Source: Ulva prolifera (Eukaryota; Chlorophyta; Ulvophyceae; Ulvales; Ulvaceae). From it: a DNA stretch of 64,000 nucleotides. The position numbers were made by a program, and so were the translations under genes. Shown one piece after another: positions 45,536-57,337 of the stretch. The notes beneath the pieces are model-generated. The model had not been told where the DNA came from. It saw only the letters and a program-made list of their open reading frames with translations, and searched no databases. Location of the stretch: the NCBI GenBank assembly GCA_023078555.1, contig CM041197.1:3862310-3926309 (forward strand). The letters run 5' to 3'. The number at the start of each line of letters is the position of its first letter. The stretch's first letter is position 1.

Positions 45536-48500
45536 ATGACTGAGAATCCGCCTGACATGAGCATTCGGAATTTGACTGGTCTGATCATCGTCGTTGAAGG
45601 CAAGCAATGCCGTTTCAGTGTCCGGAAATCGTCAAAGCAGTCCGTCGAGGAATTCCTGAGCAAAGTTCGCTCGGAATTTGTCAGGAGAGTGAGCGCATGT
45701 TCTAGCCTGAGCTATTTCAGTGTCCTTGGCTACCCGAATCTCGAAGATTCGACAATCGATGACATTTTCGCAGAGTTGTTTCTGATAGCATATGAAAATG
45801 AAGATGATTGGACGCTTGCACGGGATCCCACGGATAAACTGACGGGCGTCATAGTTTTGAACGCCCCGCAGGATACCCAACACACCGACCACCGGAATGC
45901 ACCAGCGAATACAGCAAACAAGAAAACCTGTCGGCTGGCTTCCAAGGTACGGTTTCGGGATATCTTTCATCGCAAGTCGGCGAGTAACCTGGTCGTTGTT
46001 ACGAGCCACGCCCACACTAGACGATTCACATGCCACGACGGGACGCAGGCTGAAAAGACGATGAATGAGGCGTTTCAAATGTATATGCCTCGTATCACTG
46101 TCGAGGCGTTTATCTACATCATCATCCATGTTAGCGTCGCAGTGATAGTGAAGACGCCATCACTTTGCATCGGCGCAGTTATGTCCCATACCATTCGCAA
46201 CCTCTTGAAGAGCAAATACATTAAGGCCTGGACGCTGCCAGACAATATTGACGACACGGATGTGCGCCCTCTTGCCGCACCTTGCCCAATTGCAGGCTAC
46301 GATTTGTACTTGTGCAGACGCGTATGCACCATTTGGTGATGTAGCACAGTTGCATCGGCATGCTTGCAGGATTATGAGGGGCTGGTCCAGTTAAGGAATG
46401 GATGGGCAATCAAGAAGGTGAAAAGCATGGTGGTGCGAATGGTGTATTTGTACATCAAGCGTCGTAGTGTACTCGATCATAAGCCAGAGGTTGCAGCAGA
46501 TGCGAAGGGGGCGCTGAAGCACCTCTCCAAGAAATATGACGCTGACAACAGGCGGAAGATTCAATCATCGACAGACCTGCTTTTCTTGTCTTGGGCACAG
46601 ATATTGAAGAATCGAGTCACTCAAGGGAATAAAAAGAATAAACTGGAGGAAGCCATGTTGCATGAGGTGGACGGTATGACTGAAGCAGATGCAAGACCTG
46701 TCTTGAAGCAATTGTATAACATTTTCCAAAAAATAGACAAATCTGAGCGGACTACAATCGCGAAGACTTTCAGGGACAATATCAGAGCCCACATGAGGGC
46801 CCTCGTGGCATCCACACATACACTGAAGGTGAGCCATCACAGAAGAATCACACTATAATTGCTCAAGCTCAGCCATACAACATGTCAGCAGGCCATCAAC
46901 TGCATTCACCAGCTGGCCGCGCAGGGAGTTCGCTTCCTACTCAGCAACTTTGCAGGGACACTGCAGCAGGACAAGACTTTTGAAGTGGACAACTGGCTGG
47001 AGGCAGCGAGCCAGACTGATTTCCGGAACCTTATGTCATATCCGCCTCACTGGGGCACACCGTGTGATAACAGCCCATGCAGTCCATTTGCATTTGTGTC
47101 CAAGTCTCTGAAAAAAGGCGACGGTGATGCTCAGAAGGAGATCGAATTACTTGCTGAGGCGGGACATTGTACTATGGGTCGACTGTTTGCAGCTACTGGA
47201 AGACCTGCATCCATCGGTTACCAACTGTTCCAGCAATCGCACGAGGTATTGAGATGGCCTGTTCCATTCCGGGACTTCGATCTAGGGATGTCTAACGATA
47301 GTCAAACACTGGAAGGCAGCGATGCCGCGGATGCTTTTGCGGAAGTTGCTACAGAGGACACAGCCCAACCTCCAGAGGGAATTGACGAAGCTGCGGCTGC
47401 GGATGGCGGGGTTGGGAGTGCACCAATACCAACACATCTAGATGCTGAGGTGCCACTGCCCCGGGGGCAGCTGAATGTCGCCGGGGTGTTCATGTTGATG
47501 CAAATTGTCCCGTGGGTGGTATGCCACTTCCGCAAACTAGCAGCTCTTACTGACCTGCGAGTACCAAGCGCACCCAGCCCGTGACGGTGTTTCGTGTGCT
47601 CGTACAAGCTGCATTGCCAGTAGTTCCCACATGTCTAGCTCACCACCGGTACATGCAGGAGCAGTTGTTCAAAGAGCACCAAATGTCCCCTCCAGCGAAC
47701 CTACTCCTGTTTATGGACGGCCTCAAAACAGCTGTGCCCCAAAGACCAGGCGACCTCGTAAGTCTAGATGTAGACGATGGTGAAGATGCTGCTGGGTCTG
47801 ACCAGGAGCTTGTTTCTGAGGACGAGACCAATGATGACTCTGTTCCCGTCAATACTACAGCTACAACTAGCTCCAGAGCAGCACGCTTGCAGAAGAGAAA
47901 GACCACTGCACAGGGCCCATCGAGACGTCCAGTTAGCGATGCTGCACATGGCAGCGCTCCTTGTGCAGACGAGTCGGATCATCTAAACAAAGGACTTAGC
48001 AGAAGGGTGATATCAGCAGAGGTCACCGCCCATTCGAACTCAGCCACACAGGTGGAAGCAACCACCGCAGATGAGAGCAGCGCTCAGGTGGGTCCTGAAT
48101 CGGAATGTCGTGCACAGCACGTTCCCAGCAGGCTCCAACTGCTTGACAGTGTGACGCCATCCCCATGGACTCAACACTTGTAGCCGTATGAAGCCAAGAG
48201 CTCATATTTACTGGCAAACCTCCCGCATGCAGACAAAACAGGCTTCAGCAGAGGGCACGATTGCCCAAGAGGTGGTTATTGAGCCATCTGGTACTGCCAG
48301 AACGTCCAAGCGACTTGCCAAGAAACGCGGCACAAGCACCCATGTAGGGGGTCAACCACTCCCGGTACATGGTGGGCCCACCTACGGCGCGCAAGATCGG
48401 CTGCGAATTTGGCCGCTTGGGGAAGACTTTGGCTAATGTCTATGTTGAATGGGCATTCGTAGTGTGTCATCTCACTCCGGTGGGGAAAATGGCCCATGAT

Positions 48501-49788
48501 CGTCCATATGGCTCGTCTGGTTGGGGAAAATCGGCCTTTCGCGACGCTGGCTCCCCAACAGGCCCAGACGCTCAGTCGCCTCCCCAAACCTCCCCAAACG
48601 TTCGCATGTGTCCCCAAACGCCTTTAAAATGAGCTTTCTGAAGCTCTTGTTGGTGATCGCAAGGCTGTATGTGCATGTTTTTCGTCGGTGAGGCTTCATG
48701 AAGCTGTATACGGCTGAGTTTCCTGGAGGCTGGCCACATAGTGACGCATGGTATGCAATTTGAGTCGTATTAATCCTTCTGATAATGCTGGATAGGTCCG
48801 AATCTCTGGATATCCGGACAGGGCGTCCTACCTGCGATCTGTGTGTAGCATGGGATAGTGGCTCGAACTGAATTATACACGAGATATCAAACCTTCACTG
48901 CCTGATCCTGATTGATCGTCACTCTCGTAGAACGTTTGATGTCGGCATGGGGCACATGAGTATCTTGATTCCTGTGACAGGCCTGACAGGCCCTTGTGAT
49001 GGAGCATGATCCGGAGCTTTGCAGTCCACCTGCTAGGTGTGTACTTCTCAACGAAGACGTCAGCGTAGGTATGCTTAGGTCATCTTTTGCGTAGTGTCAC
49101 TGGAGACGTTTTGAGTTACTCTGGCCTGCTGTGATCATGCCTCGCCATTGTACACTAATGAATCATTTCAATCGAGCGGTGGATGCTGGATACACGGTGG
49201 ATACATCATTGATGCGCATTAATTTTGCGGTATCATTAGAGTGACATGCTGTGAAATAAGGTGTAGATGTGACGGTGCATTACAAAACATGGGCATTCCC
49301 CATTGCACATAAAATTGAGGCAGGGTCCTTCAACACGCAATATTCAACACGCAACATGCTGCCAATCAATGCTGGCATGTCGCCTGACCAGTGCGTGAGC
49401 GCCCCGCCATGTCGGCCCGATCAGGTTGAATAGTACCTCACTTGCCGAATGCTACCCACAAATGTGACAGAAGCAATATGTCATAACCCGGTGAATATTA
49501 TAGCATAGTTTGAGTGTGCTGTGTGTTCTCGATGCAATGGCACACGTTTGGGCATGAACGACCCTCGTTTGGGGAAAAGCGCGGTAGATCGACAAAACCC
49601 GGGTTTGCGTTGGGGAGACTCCCCAACAGCGAGATGGCACACTACGAATGCCCATTCAACATAGACAATAGCCAAAGTCTTCCCCAAGCGGCCAAAATCG
49701 CAGCCGATCTTGCGCGCCGTAGGTGGGCCCACCATGTAGCGGGAGTGGTTGACCCCCTACCCATGTTGCCAAGAAGGCTCGTCAGTAA
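45536..49788 (+). CDS. Unknown long gene of the GTGCGC unit, 3' exon split by a TIR element
   Basis: Start MTENPPDMSIRNLTGL at 45536; an earlier ATG lies at 45506. The first exon ends at a GTACGG donor near 45948. Further exons begin near 46056 (AEKTMNEAFQMYMPRIT), 46370 (DYEGLVQLRNGWAIKKVKSM, then a Lys-rich helical domain of about 150 residues) and 46920 (GVRFLLSNFAGTLQQDKTFE). The later part is acidic and low-complexity (47.3-48.3 kb) with a basic end, SKRLAKKRGTSTH. Joining across the nested element gives THVAKKARQ and a TAA at 49786, the likely original C-terminus. With the insertion, the frame instead runs into the element and stops at 48436, adding ~30 foreign residues. No domain is recognised; by position it is the partner gene of the transposase. 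Confidence 0.5.
48345..49759. mobile_element. Unclassified 1.4 kb element with ~130 bp inverted repeats
   Basis: Outer ends are TAGGGGGTCAACCACTCCC and its inverted complement. About 130 bp of each arm match with few differences (48345-48475 against 49625-49759). The sequence CCCATG flanks both sides (48339-48344 and 49760-49765), a 6 bp target duplication, possibly 7 with the adjacent base. The ~1.1 kb interior has no supported gene, so it is non-autonomous. Long TIRs suggest a MULE-like or foldback element, but a 6-7 bp duplication does not fit MULEs well. Confidence 0.82.
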
Positions 49789-51712
49789 CCTGGCCAAGGT
49801 ATGACAAATCCGTGTCATCACGTCCCTCATGTGTCAGTGATAGGTAGTGCCATGTTATTCCAGCAACGCCTGTTGACAGCAACTCTGATTGTGTACTGCT
49901 CGACAAGCATACGAAGATGAGATCTGATTCTCGTCTTTGTAGACTGCTAGTATATATGGCCACTTGCCTGGACTGATTCGTTTCGGGTTCCTTGGTCTCT
50001 ACACATGATGTTGTTGTACGTGCAGGTGCAAGCCAGAAGCAAGCTCCGGTTTGAATCATGATATATACCGCTTCTGGCCAGTGGTAACGTACCCTGCATT
50101 CTAGTTTGTCTGGCTGGTGACCGCACCAGTGGCCCGAAGTGGCTACATGGTGCAATGGGTAATGGTCAATGCACTAGTGGAACCATGGGGCGATGGGATG
50201 GTGTAACAGAACGTTTTACAACATCAAAAAGGATTACGAATGCAATTGAATTATGGTAGACGCGAAAAGGATATCTTTTGTGGCACTGATGAATTGCGCA
50301 CCGAGAAGGCGCACCTGGGGATCAAGGCGCGCACTGGTGTCGCGCACCCCCAAAGTGAGCGATTGTTGTGGCGAGCGCAGTCGGCAAAAGTGCGCGGAGC
50401 AAGGTGCGCATTGCACCGCCGGTGCGATCAAGACCACTGTTGCGCCTACAATGGGCTTAGATATCGTCTGCACAAGTATTTATTGCAATATGATGTCATT
50501 CCGACCGCTGGATGTCATGATCAGCCAGTGCCGCGGTGCTTCGGACCAACCGCAAACGTGCTTATAGGTTGCGCCCAACGCACCGCACCATGAACTCGAA
50601 CCACGTGGATAATGAAACATAAGATGCTTGCATGTAGACCTGGCGTGTGCGAGAAGACTCGGCAACATGCCGGCTCGGGTGCTTCGGCTCTCGAATCTGA
50701 AGGTACACGCGACTTACTGCAGAGCCACGGCCTCTACAGACGTGTCATCAGTGGCGCATAAAAGGCAGCAATAAGATAGAAAATTATCATACTGCATTGC
50801 ATTCCAGATCGGTGCCCTCGAAACTCGCGATCGCGGCTCGGACAGCCAGGGCAGCAGCTGCGGCACAACCGCTGGCATGGCCGTAGGCGCACCTGATTGC
50901 GACAGTTGAGTAGTCTGTGTTCATTCATAAGCCTACGTGAATACACAAATTGGGCAGGACAGGCGCTGATCTATCTCCTAGTGCCATGCCAATGTAATAC
51001 GACCCAAACCATACCACGTAATGGATACCTATGGCGAAGATGCCAGGCAAGGAAATGACGGGTTTGCTCGCCTCAAGACTCCAACATAATATCAGTAAAT
51101 GATCTGGGCGCCCTGAGCGTCCGCCGTGTGCATACACCTTCTCCAGACCAGTGAAGATGTACGACAGGCACAACAGACACGCAGCACCGCAAGGCCAATA
51201 TCATGCTGGAACTGCACATCCAACACTCAAGGCACATCATTAGGCCGCCCAGCAGAACATGTACCTAAAACCCGACATCTGAAGACGTCGGGATTCTTAC
51301 AGTATCATGCCACTCGCCACGTGACGTGGCTTACGGAAACAGCTACAGAATCCTGAAATCGACGCCGATCGCGACCGGAACAGTTCGATAGCACTCCAAA
51401 GAGGTCTACCTACACGCTGAATGTGGTTTCAGGCAATTTTAAGCCTTCTGCGGTCTTCAGCAATTGGCGCCTGGTCTCGCGCACTCATGACGCGCACCAT
51501 GGGTGCGCGACAAACGCGTAGCCAATGAATTCCGCTTCTACAGCGCTTTTGTTGAGAAATCCCTCAGTAGGTGAGCTTAAGGCAGCGATTTCGCACGCTG
51601 ACAAATTTAAAGTAGGTGTTAGCATGCGCAGCCCCATGGGATCGGGCCCGGGATGTAGCAGCGGTCTTGCCCGCTGGAAATTGTACCACGCGAGCGAAGC
51701 GAACAAGATGTT
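49789..51712. other. Noncoding region with GTGCGC motifs left of CACTA-3
   Basis: No confident gene. GCGCAC/GTGCGC motifs cluster at 50285-50420 and 51475-51515. A short frame at 51525-51737 (MNSASTALLLRNPSVGELKA) has a possible donor (AG|GTGAGC) at its 15th codon and runs into the CACTA-3 terminus. It could be part of a gene hit by that element, but the evidence is weak. Confidence 0.4.
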
Positions 51713-52288
51713 CACTAGGGGAATGGCGACACTGTGAAACGGATCCGGGTGTCGTCCACCAGATTCCGAAAGTCCGTTTACTCTCTGTTACCTCTCCGAT
51801 GTCATCAGAGGCAAGGTGACGGAATGACCTTTGACTTTGGCCGCGAACTATCCGCTGACCCAGGTATAATCTGCCGGACTGTGAACGTACCTTTCCGCTG
51901 CAAGTGGCCTTCGCATGTCTGCACCGGCTGCCATGACACGAGGTCACTTCGGCCCAAGCCCTCGCTAATAGTGGATCGAATGATACTTTTGGTTACTTTA
52001 TTACTATACACGCGTATCTGGAAACAACTGCACCGGACACGGTGCAATTGCAGGTATACGTGGACCCATAACCAGGCCTGCAGCTGCCATCGACTTTGGG
52101 CAGGAGACGTTGCGGCAGGAAGTAGGAGGCAGGCTCACAATAGACGGTGACTTTCTGCATCGACCAAGATGGCTTTGGTCTGAGTTTCAGGCTCGGCAGC
52201 TGTCAATGTGGTGTTGGTCGTCGCCCTGTGAATGGTGGCCGGAAGAGCGTCCACCTTGGTTCCTGGACGCGAATGCATGCGCTGGTCC

Positions 52289-52438
52289 AGAGTGGCCATT
52301 CGGCGAATGGCCACTTTGGCGGAGTGACGTCATCGTGCTCCAGGTAACGCGTGAGCTCATCTTCATTGGTTCTTGGACTCGAATGCATGCGCTGGTCCAG
52401 AGTGGCCATTCGCCGAATGGCCACTCTGGCGGAGTGAC
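52289..52438. promoter_or_regulatory. Palindrome array upstream of gene A (CACTA-3)
   Basis: Two copies (about 52289-52317 and 52409-52438) of the GAGTGGCCATTCG half-site palindrome lie in ~120 bp units. Each is followed by GGAGTGACGTCATCGTGCTC with the CRE-like TGACGTCA. CACTA-1 has four units at the same place. The second palindrome ends about 245 bp before the gene A start. Confidence 0.75.
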
Positions 52439-52683
52439 GTCATCGTGCTCCACCCGAGTGCGCAGGCGCCTTTGCCATCGGGCCCCCCGACTTGTGTCGT
52501 GCTGCATGATAGAGACGAATTGAGGATCTTGTGAATGATACGGTTACACGTCGGCGATCGTAGCTTACCTGGCGTAGCAGTTTGAGGCTGTCATAGGAAC
52601 GTGGTCTTCCATCGCATATCTGCAGTGCTAGTGACCAGTTACCGCCTGCGGTAGTGGTTTTGTTACATACGTGATTACATACG

Positions 52684-55600
52684 ATGGATCCGCGCGATGC
52701 TGCAGCAGTCGCGGGACTGTCAAGTACCCATAATGGGCCTACTTCCGCGCGCAGCGGCGGCTTGCTCGTCGGTCGCATGCGCACTAGTAGAATCCCAGTA
52801 GTGGGAACTTTAATTTCTAGAGACGGCCGCTTTATGGACCGTGCCCGCGTCGGCCCAAACAGCGGTCCAGCATCCGGTCCAGGGGTGTCGGTGTGGTGGG
52901 GTCTGGGGGAGGTCCTGCGAGACGACGTGGTGGACAGTCGGGAGAAGGAGATGGGTACGGCCAAGGAAGTGGTCGTTACAACTTGTCTCTTGCTCGCCTC
53001 CTGGCTCCACGAGCAGCTTATGCTCGTGTCCTCGTGGGAGGGAAAAGGGAAGACCCCAGGGAAGTGCACGAATTCCCTTAAGCCCCTGCGGTGGAAGCCT
53101 CTGTTGGGAAAGACGGAGGTGTGTGCCTGGTGTGCTGGTAGATCAGCTGACCTCTATTTGCTGCAACCGCCTGTTCAGTGACAAGGGGCCCAGCCTACCT
53201 GTGGAGTGGGGCCAGAACGTAGTCCCACCAGTTCTGCAGGTTCAGATCACCGGCCACGTCTGTGAATCTGGCCTCCCTAAGACTAGAATCTCAGATGAGA
53301 GAGATCCGGAGCTTGCCAAGCGCTTTAATATCCCACAGGCCAACGTGGGGGAGAAGCGCAAAGGCCCGGACCCCCCGCGTGCGCCTCCGGACGGTGTGCT
53401 CACTTTCTGTCTGTTGTTTTCTTAGGCAGTCCCTCATGCTGGCCCCACATCGTGCGCGCCAAGCCCTCCGCATTCGTGCGTAAGGTCCATGGGTGTTCTC
53501 GGTGCAGTTTATTATTGCTCCACTCCCCGACACGTCGTGTGGGCATGGGCATTCTTCATGTCTGGGCTGTCCCCTCATCGCACCAAGTTGTGGACAGCCG
53601 GAAAGGCGACTCCCGCGGAGGAGGGGGGCGGGTCCTCCAGAAGCAGGGAGAGACCCACATCCAACCTCCCAGAGGACCTCAACCCGCTGGTGGCGTGGGT
53701 GTTGTATGAACATGCACACTACGTCCAACTCGAGAGCATACCGGAAGATGAGCTCGAATCGTGTCAGTCGATAGCTCGGCACATTGGGGACCGGTGTCAC
53801 AGGATGCTGGCGAACACAAACGGGGTCCCTGCACAGCCGGTGTACCAGCTGACCTCGGGGGCACCGGTCTTAACGGACATCCACACCTCGCACTCGGGCC
53901 TCATCAAGGCTTTTGTGCGCTCCTGTGACTTTCCATGACTCCGGTCTGCACAGGGTGACTGCCTGTTTGCCCGCGTGTTGTCTGGATGTGCCAGGCATTT
54001 TTGCCTGCACGCATGCATGAGAGTGGCTATGGTGCCCCTGTTTCTGTTGATACCTCAGGCCTGCCCAGTCAGTCAGTTGTCCAATAGGCCTCTTTGCGTG
54101 CAGGAAGTTAGGCTCCTCGGGGAGTTCGTCGCTGCACTTGACAACTTAGGACCCTGGGTGTTGGCTTATGCGGTGGTGCATCCTCTGTTGGATTGGTCAG
54201 GGGTGCGATGTCCAACTGTTCTGCATATGCCATCTTGAGCTGCGTGACGCTTTCCTGCTCTGCGTGCTTGCAGTAGCCCCGTCCCCCCTTGTTGGTAAGA
54301 CCTGGATCTTGCGGTGCAGGGTGACCGTGTAGCTCGAGCTCTCCGTCCGGCGTGGAGTTCTGTCCAGGCGTTCAACTCCCACATCATGGGAGCATGTGCA
54401 GGGCTGGCGGAGACGTCTGTGAACCTGGCGTCTGTCGCCACGGTTGGTGTCGAGCTCTTCATGCAGGGGTATTTGCGCCTTGCCGCCGCGGCTGCGACTT
54501 GCGACCCTAGGGCGCCTGACCTGGAAAGGCGGTGTGAAGAGGTCATTCCAGAGATGGAGCCCAGCCTCCTGGATCCCGCCTTTGCGGCCATCCTGGTGTG
54601 CACGGTGAATACCAGCAGTGCGATACCATTCTTTCATTTGCCATGGCACAGGAATAAGTTGTGTCCTGCTGTAGCCCCCAGTGTGGGGTAACTCTACGCA
54701 TTGCAGACTCTGCTCTCGCCTGAACCTCGCGGTGCATCCAGGCTTGGTGAAATCGGGGTATGGTCAGCCCGTCAAAAGGCTGGCCGACGCCCTGATTCCC
54801 CTGTGCCCGCCCCACACGCTGTTGCACTGGGCGCTCAGGAGCTGGCGGTACCTCAGCGTGGCGCAGAAAGGCGCCGCGGGCAGCAGTGCCGTTGCAGCGG
54901 CCTCCCCGTCTATCCTCCGCCTCAGGCCAGGTACATTCCCTGAGATCAAGGACTGGGATTATGCTGGCGCTGAGGAACTACCAATGCAGTCCATTGCCAA
55001 GGGGATGCAGAGCTTTGCTTGCTACATGTGCGCACACCCTTGATGCTTGGCCCCGCAGTGTCCATGGGTGTCTGCGAGAGACCCAGCTCCTTGTATGTTC
55101 AGTCATAATCGAACAAAGCTGTGGCCACCGGGACCTCCTGCCGATCCATCAATGGATCCATGTGTTCTGCTGATATTGATGTGGTTCTCCATTGCATGGG
55201 CCCTGCGACCCGCGCCGCGAGCTGTGGGTTGTGTGCAATTCCGGTTTGTTTCGCAGGGAGGAGCTCGTTGACATCCCCGACGGGATCCTCGCCACCCTCC
55301 CCGAGGACTTCCGGCAGCCCCCTGTCATGCCAGCCCACGCGACCCCAATGCCTGGGGGTGCCGGTGACACCAGTGCCTCTGACCAGCGCAAGCGTCAATC
55401 GCAAGGTCAGGGCAAGGCCGCCAAAGCACGCACCAGGTCGCTGTTGCTTCGTAAGCTGGGTATGCCCCCATCCGAGAAGGAGGACCCAGCCCCCGCCGTC
55501 ACCGGACCTGGTGACAGCGACACACAGCCATCCGATGGGGAGGGGGCCCCCACCCCCCCTGTGTCCGGGGGGGCCGCGGGGCCTAAGGTGCTCGACAGGG

Positions 55601-57259
55601 GCGCGGCGGCCTGATCCGGGCAGGGGGCACCAGCCTCCCAGCAGGGGGGACGGGGGGGCGGGGGGGGTCCAGCACTTGCAGTGGCGGGCACGGCCGCGTC
55701 GGGGGGGTTGCACCCCACTGTTGCAAGTTCGAGCGCGCAACCCTGTACCTTGGCTCCGGGCGAGGCGCCGGACCATGTTGCGGCGTCACCAAAGCCCGCG
55801 TCTCGTGCGCCTGAAAGGTGCGGTGCATACGACGTCGTGGCCGGCTTCTCCGAGCATCCTCTTGCCCGGGGAGGTGGGGGGGCCGGCCCGACAGATGCGC
55901 CGCCAGGGGGGGCCCACGTGGCCCGCCTGTCCCCGTGCCTGCGGGCGGACGGGAACCCCTCCCCACAGGGTTATTTTCAGCGTGTGGTGGGGAAGGCTGT
56001 GGGTTTCCGGTGTTCGATCCGGTTGCAGACGCCGACTTTGCAGCAGCTTTCGCTGAGGCTGTACTCCTCCCGGACGACAACGACGCGGACGAGCCCGGAT
56101 CCATCAGCTTGGGTGACGTATCGGAGCGTTCGGACCCGGCGGACTCCCGCTGCCCTGAGGACGAAGTGGCGACAGAGGACCCTGACACCAGGCCCTCCCA
56201 GATGATTTACCTGCACGACAGTTCGGGCTCGGTTCGTCTGACCGTGGACGAGTCTGTCGAGGAGCAGAAGACCACCCTGCGCATGGCCGCCACCTTCGAC
56301 TCCCGCCATGGTGCTGGGGTCGGGCGTGCTGCTCAACTGCGGCTCATCGTCGTGGCAGTCGATCTGATGATCTTAAGGCTGTGTTCAGCGGAGCGTGCCC
56401 CATACAAAAAAATATCGTAAAAACCACGAAGCATGTAGCTAACATAAAACCATGTTTTATGTATTGCTGCATCGGTCGCATGCCCTGATTCGATGTTGTT
56501 TGGATGTTGTTTTATGAGACGTGATGCGTCCAGACAATGTGTCCGGGAGGGTATGTGTCCCCCTCCGAGGGGGGTACATATTCCCAGGGACACATGACAT
56601 GAGGATGCGACTGGGGACACATACGTTTCACTGACTGGAAACTCATCGCGAGGCACACCAGAACATCAATTATGTCATATAATATCACATCTAGCATGCG
56701 CCAGTGCTTTGTAGTAATTCCGAGCCGCTTTCGCAGTCGATTGTGCTGTTCACCAGAGTGACAGCAAATTCCTTCTGAACACAGCCCGTAACGTGCCCGG
56801 TCGCATCGCCCGTGTCCACCCCATGTGTCCTTCGTTGGACACGTGCCGCTGAACACGGCCTAAGCACCGGCGGACTGCATGTGGATGATGCCGAGCGTCT
56901 GGTCCGCATGAAGGCAATCATCTCGGCGTACGGGCTCCAGCCAGATGATGCCTCAGTAGCAGAGGTTGTGTCACTGATCAAGATGGTGCGCTCAGTCATG
57001 TGTACCCCGGTGATTTCCTGCTTGACGGCCGGGCATGTGACCATCCCCTCAACCCCCCCAACCCCGCTCCAACCCCCCCCCCCCCCCCCCCAACCCCCGA
57101 ATTGCCTCCTCTGTATCATGGCCATGCTCCTGCCACTCTCTACTCCCGCCCCCATGGTACAAGTTGATTAATCATGGTATGTTCATCGTGCAGGGACGCA
57201 ATGCTACCGAGGGCAGCCAAGCCGACCGAGGCAGGGATCCTGTTTCGAATAGTGGTTGA
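52684..57259 (+). pseudogene. CACTA-3 gene A, disrupted by a MITE
   Basis: Starts MDPRDAAAVAGLSSTHNGPT. The first exon ends GKTE near 53120, and a CAG near 53240 opens the next (VQITGHVCESGLPKTR). Conserved blocks follow in the same order as in CACTA-1: GVLGAVYYCSTPRHVVWAWA, VAWVLYEHAHYVQLES, SVQAFNSHIM, KARTRSLLLRKLGMP and SSGSVRLTVDESVEEQ. The Gly-rich middle is much shorter than in CACTA-1 and lacks the long G runs. A 484 bp MITE at 56377-56860 breaks the conserved C-terminal domain and brings a stop at about 56418. Beyond it the coding sequence resumes (ERLVRMKAIISAYGLQPDD) and the last exon ends at 57259. Probably inactive unless the MITE is removed by splicing. Confidence 0.65.
56377..56860. 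mobile_element. Harbinger/Tourist-like MITE
   Basis: 484 bp with inverted ends GGCTGTGTTCAGCGG and CCGCTGAACACGGCC, flanked by TAA at 56374-56376 and 56861-56863. A 3 bp TWA duplication with GGC-type ends is characteristic of PIF/Harbinger elements. CACTA-1 has an uninterrupted gene A at the same place (6918-6930), giving an empty site. The interior has repeated TGTGTCC and GGGGACACAT segments and no coding sequence. Confidence 0.85.
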
Positions 57260-57290
57260 AGAGCTGTGTCCCCTGGTGGGGGGTTGGGCC

Positions 57291-57292
<2 letters not shown>

Positions 57293-57334
<42 letters not shown>
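57293..57334. repeat. 42 nt poly-G run after gene A (CACTA-3)
   Basis: Longest homopolymer in the window, 34 bp downstream of the gene A stop codon. No counterpart of this length exists downstream of the CACTA-1 gene A stop. Confidence 0.8.

Positions 57335-57337
<3 letters not shown>

Larger units (their letters stand above)
38894..51520. mobile_element. Probable second type of Tnp2 transposon with GTGCGC arrays
   Basis: Two genes (39737-44813 and 45536-49788) are bracketed by clusters of GTGCGC/GCGCAC motifs: left at 38894-39120 and 39285-39335, right at 50285-50420, 50565-50590 and 51475-51515. Such motifs at both sides and a Tnp2-lineage transposase inside suggest one element of about 12.6 kb. 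Exact inverted termini and a target duplication were not found (both sides show ATTGGC near the outermost motif), so limits are approximate. It carries a nested TIR element at 48345-49759. Confidence 0.5.

Noticed and set aside
50940-50960. CTATCTCCTAGTG near 50953 as an inverted CACTA end
   Set aside because: Only about ten bases resemble the terminus, the TCCG cluster is absent, and the next three bases do not match any left-end duplication.
57293-57334. Poly-G run as a telomeric or centromeric repeat
   Set aside because: It is a pure homopolymer inside a transposon, with no telomere-like unit nearby and similar runs at many other sites.
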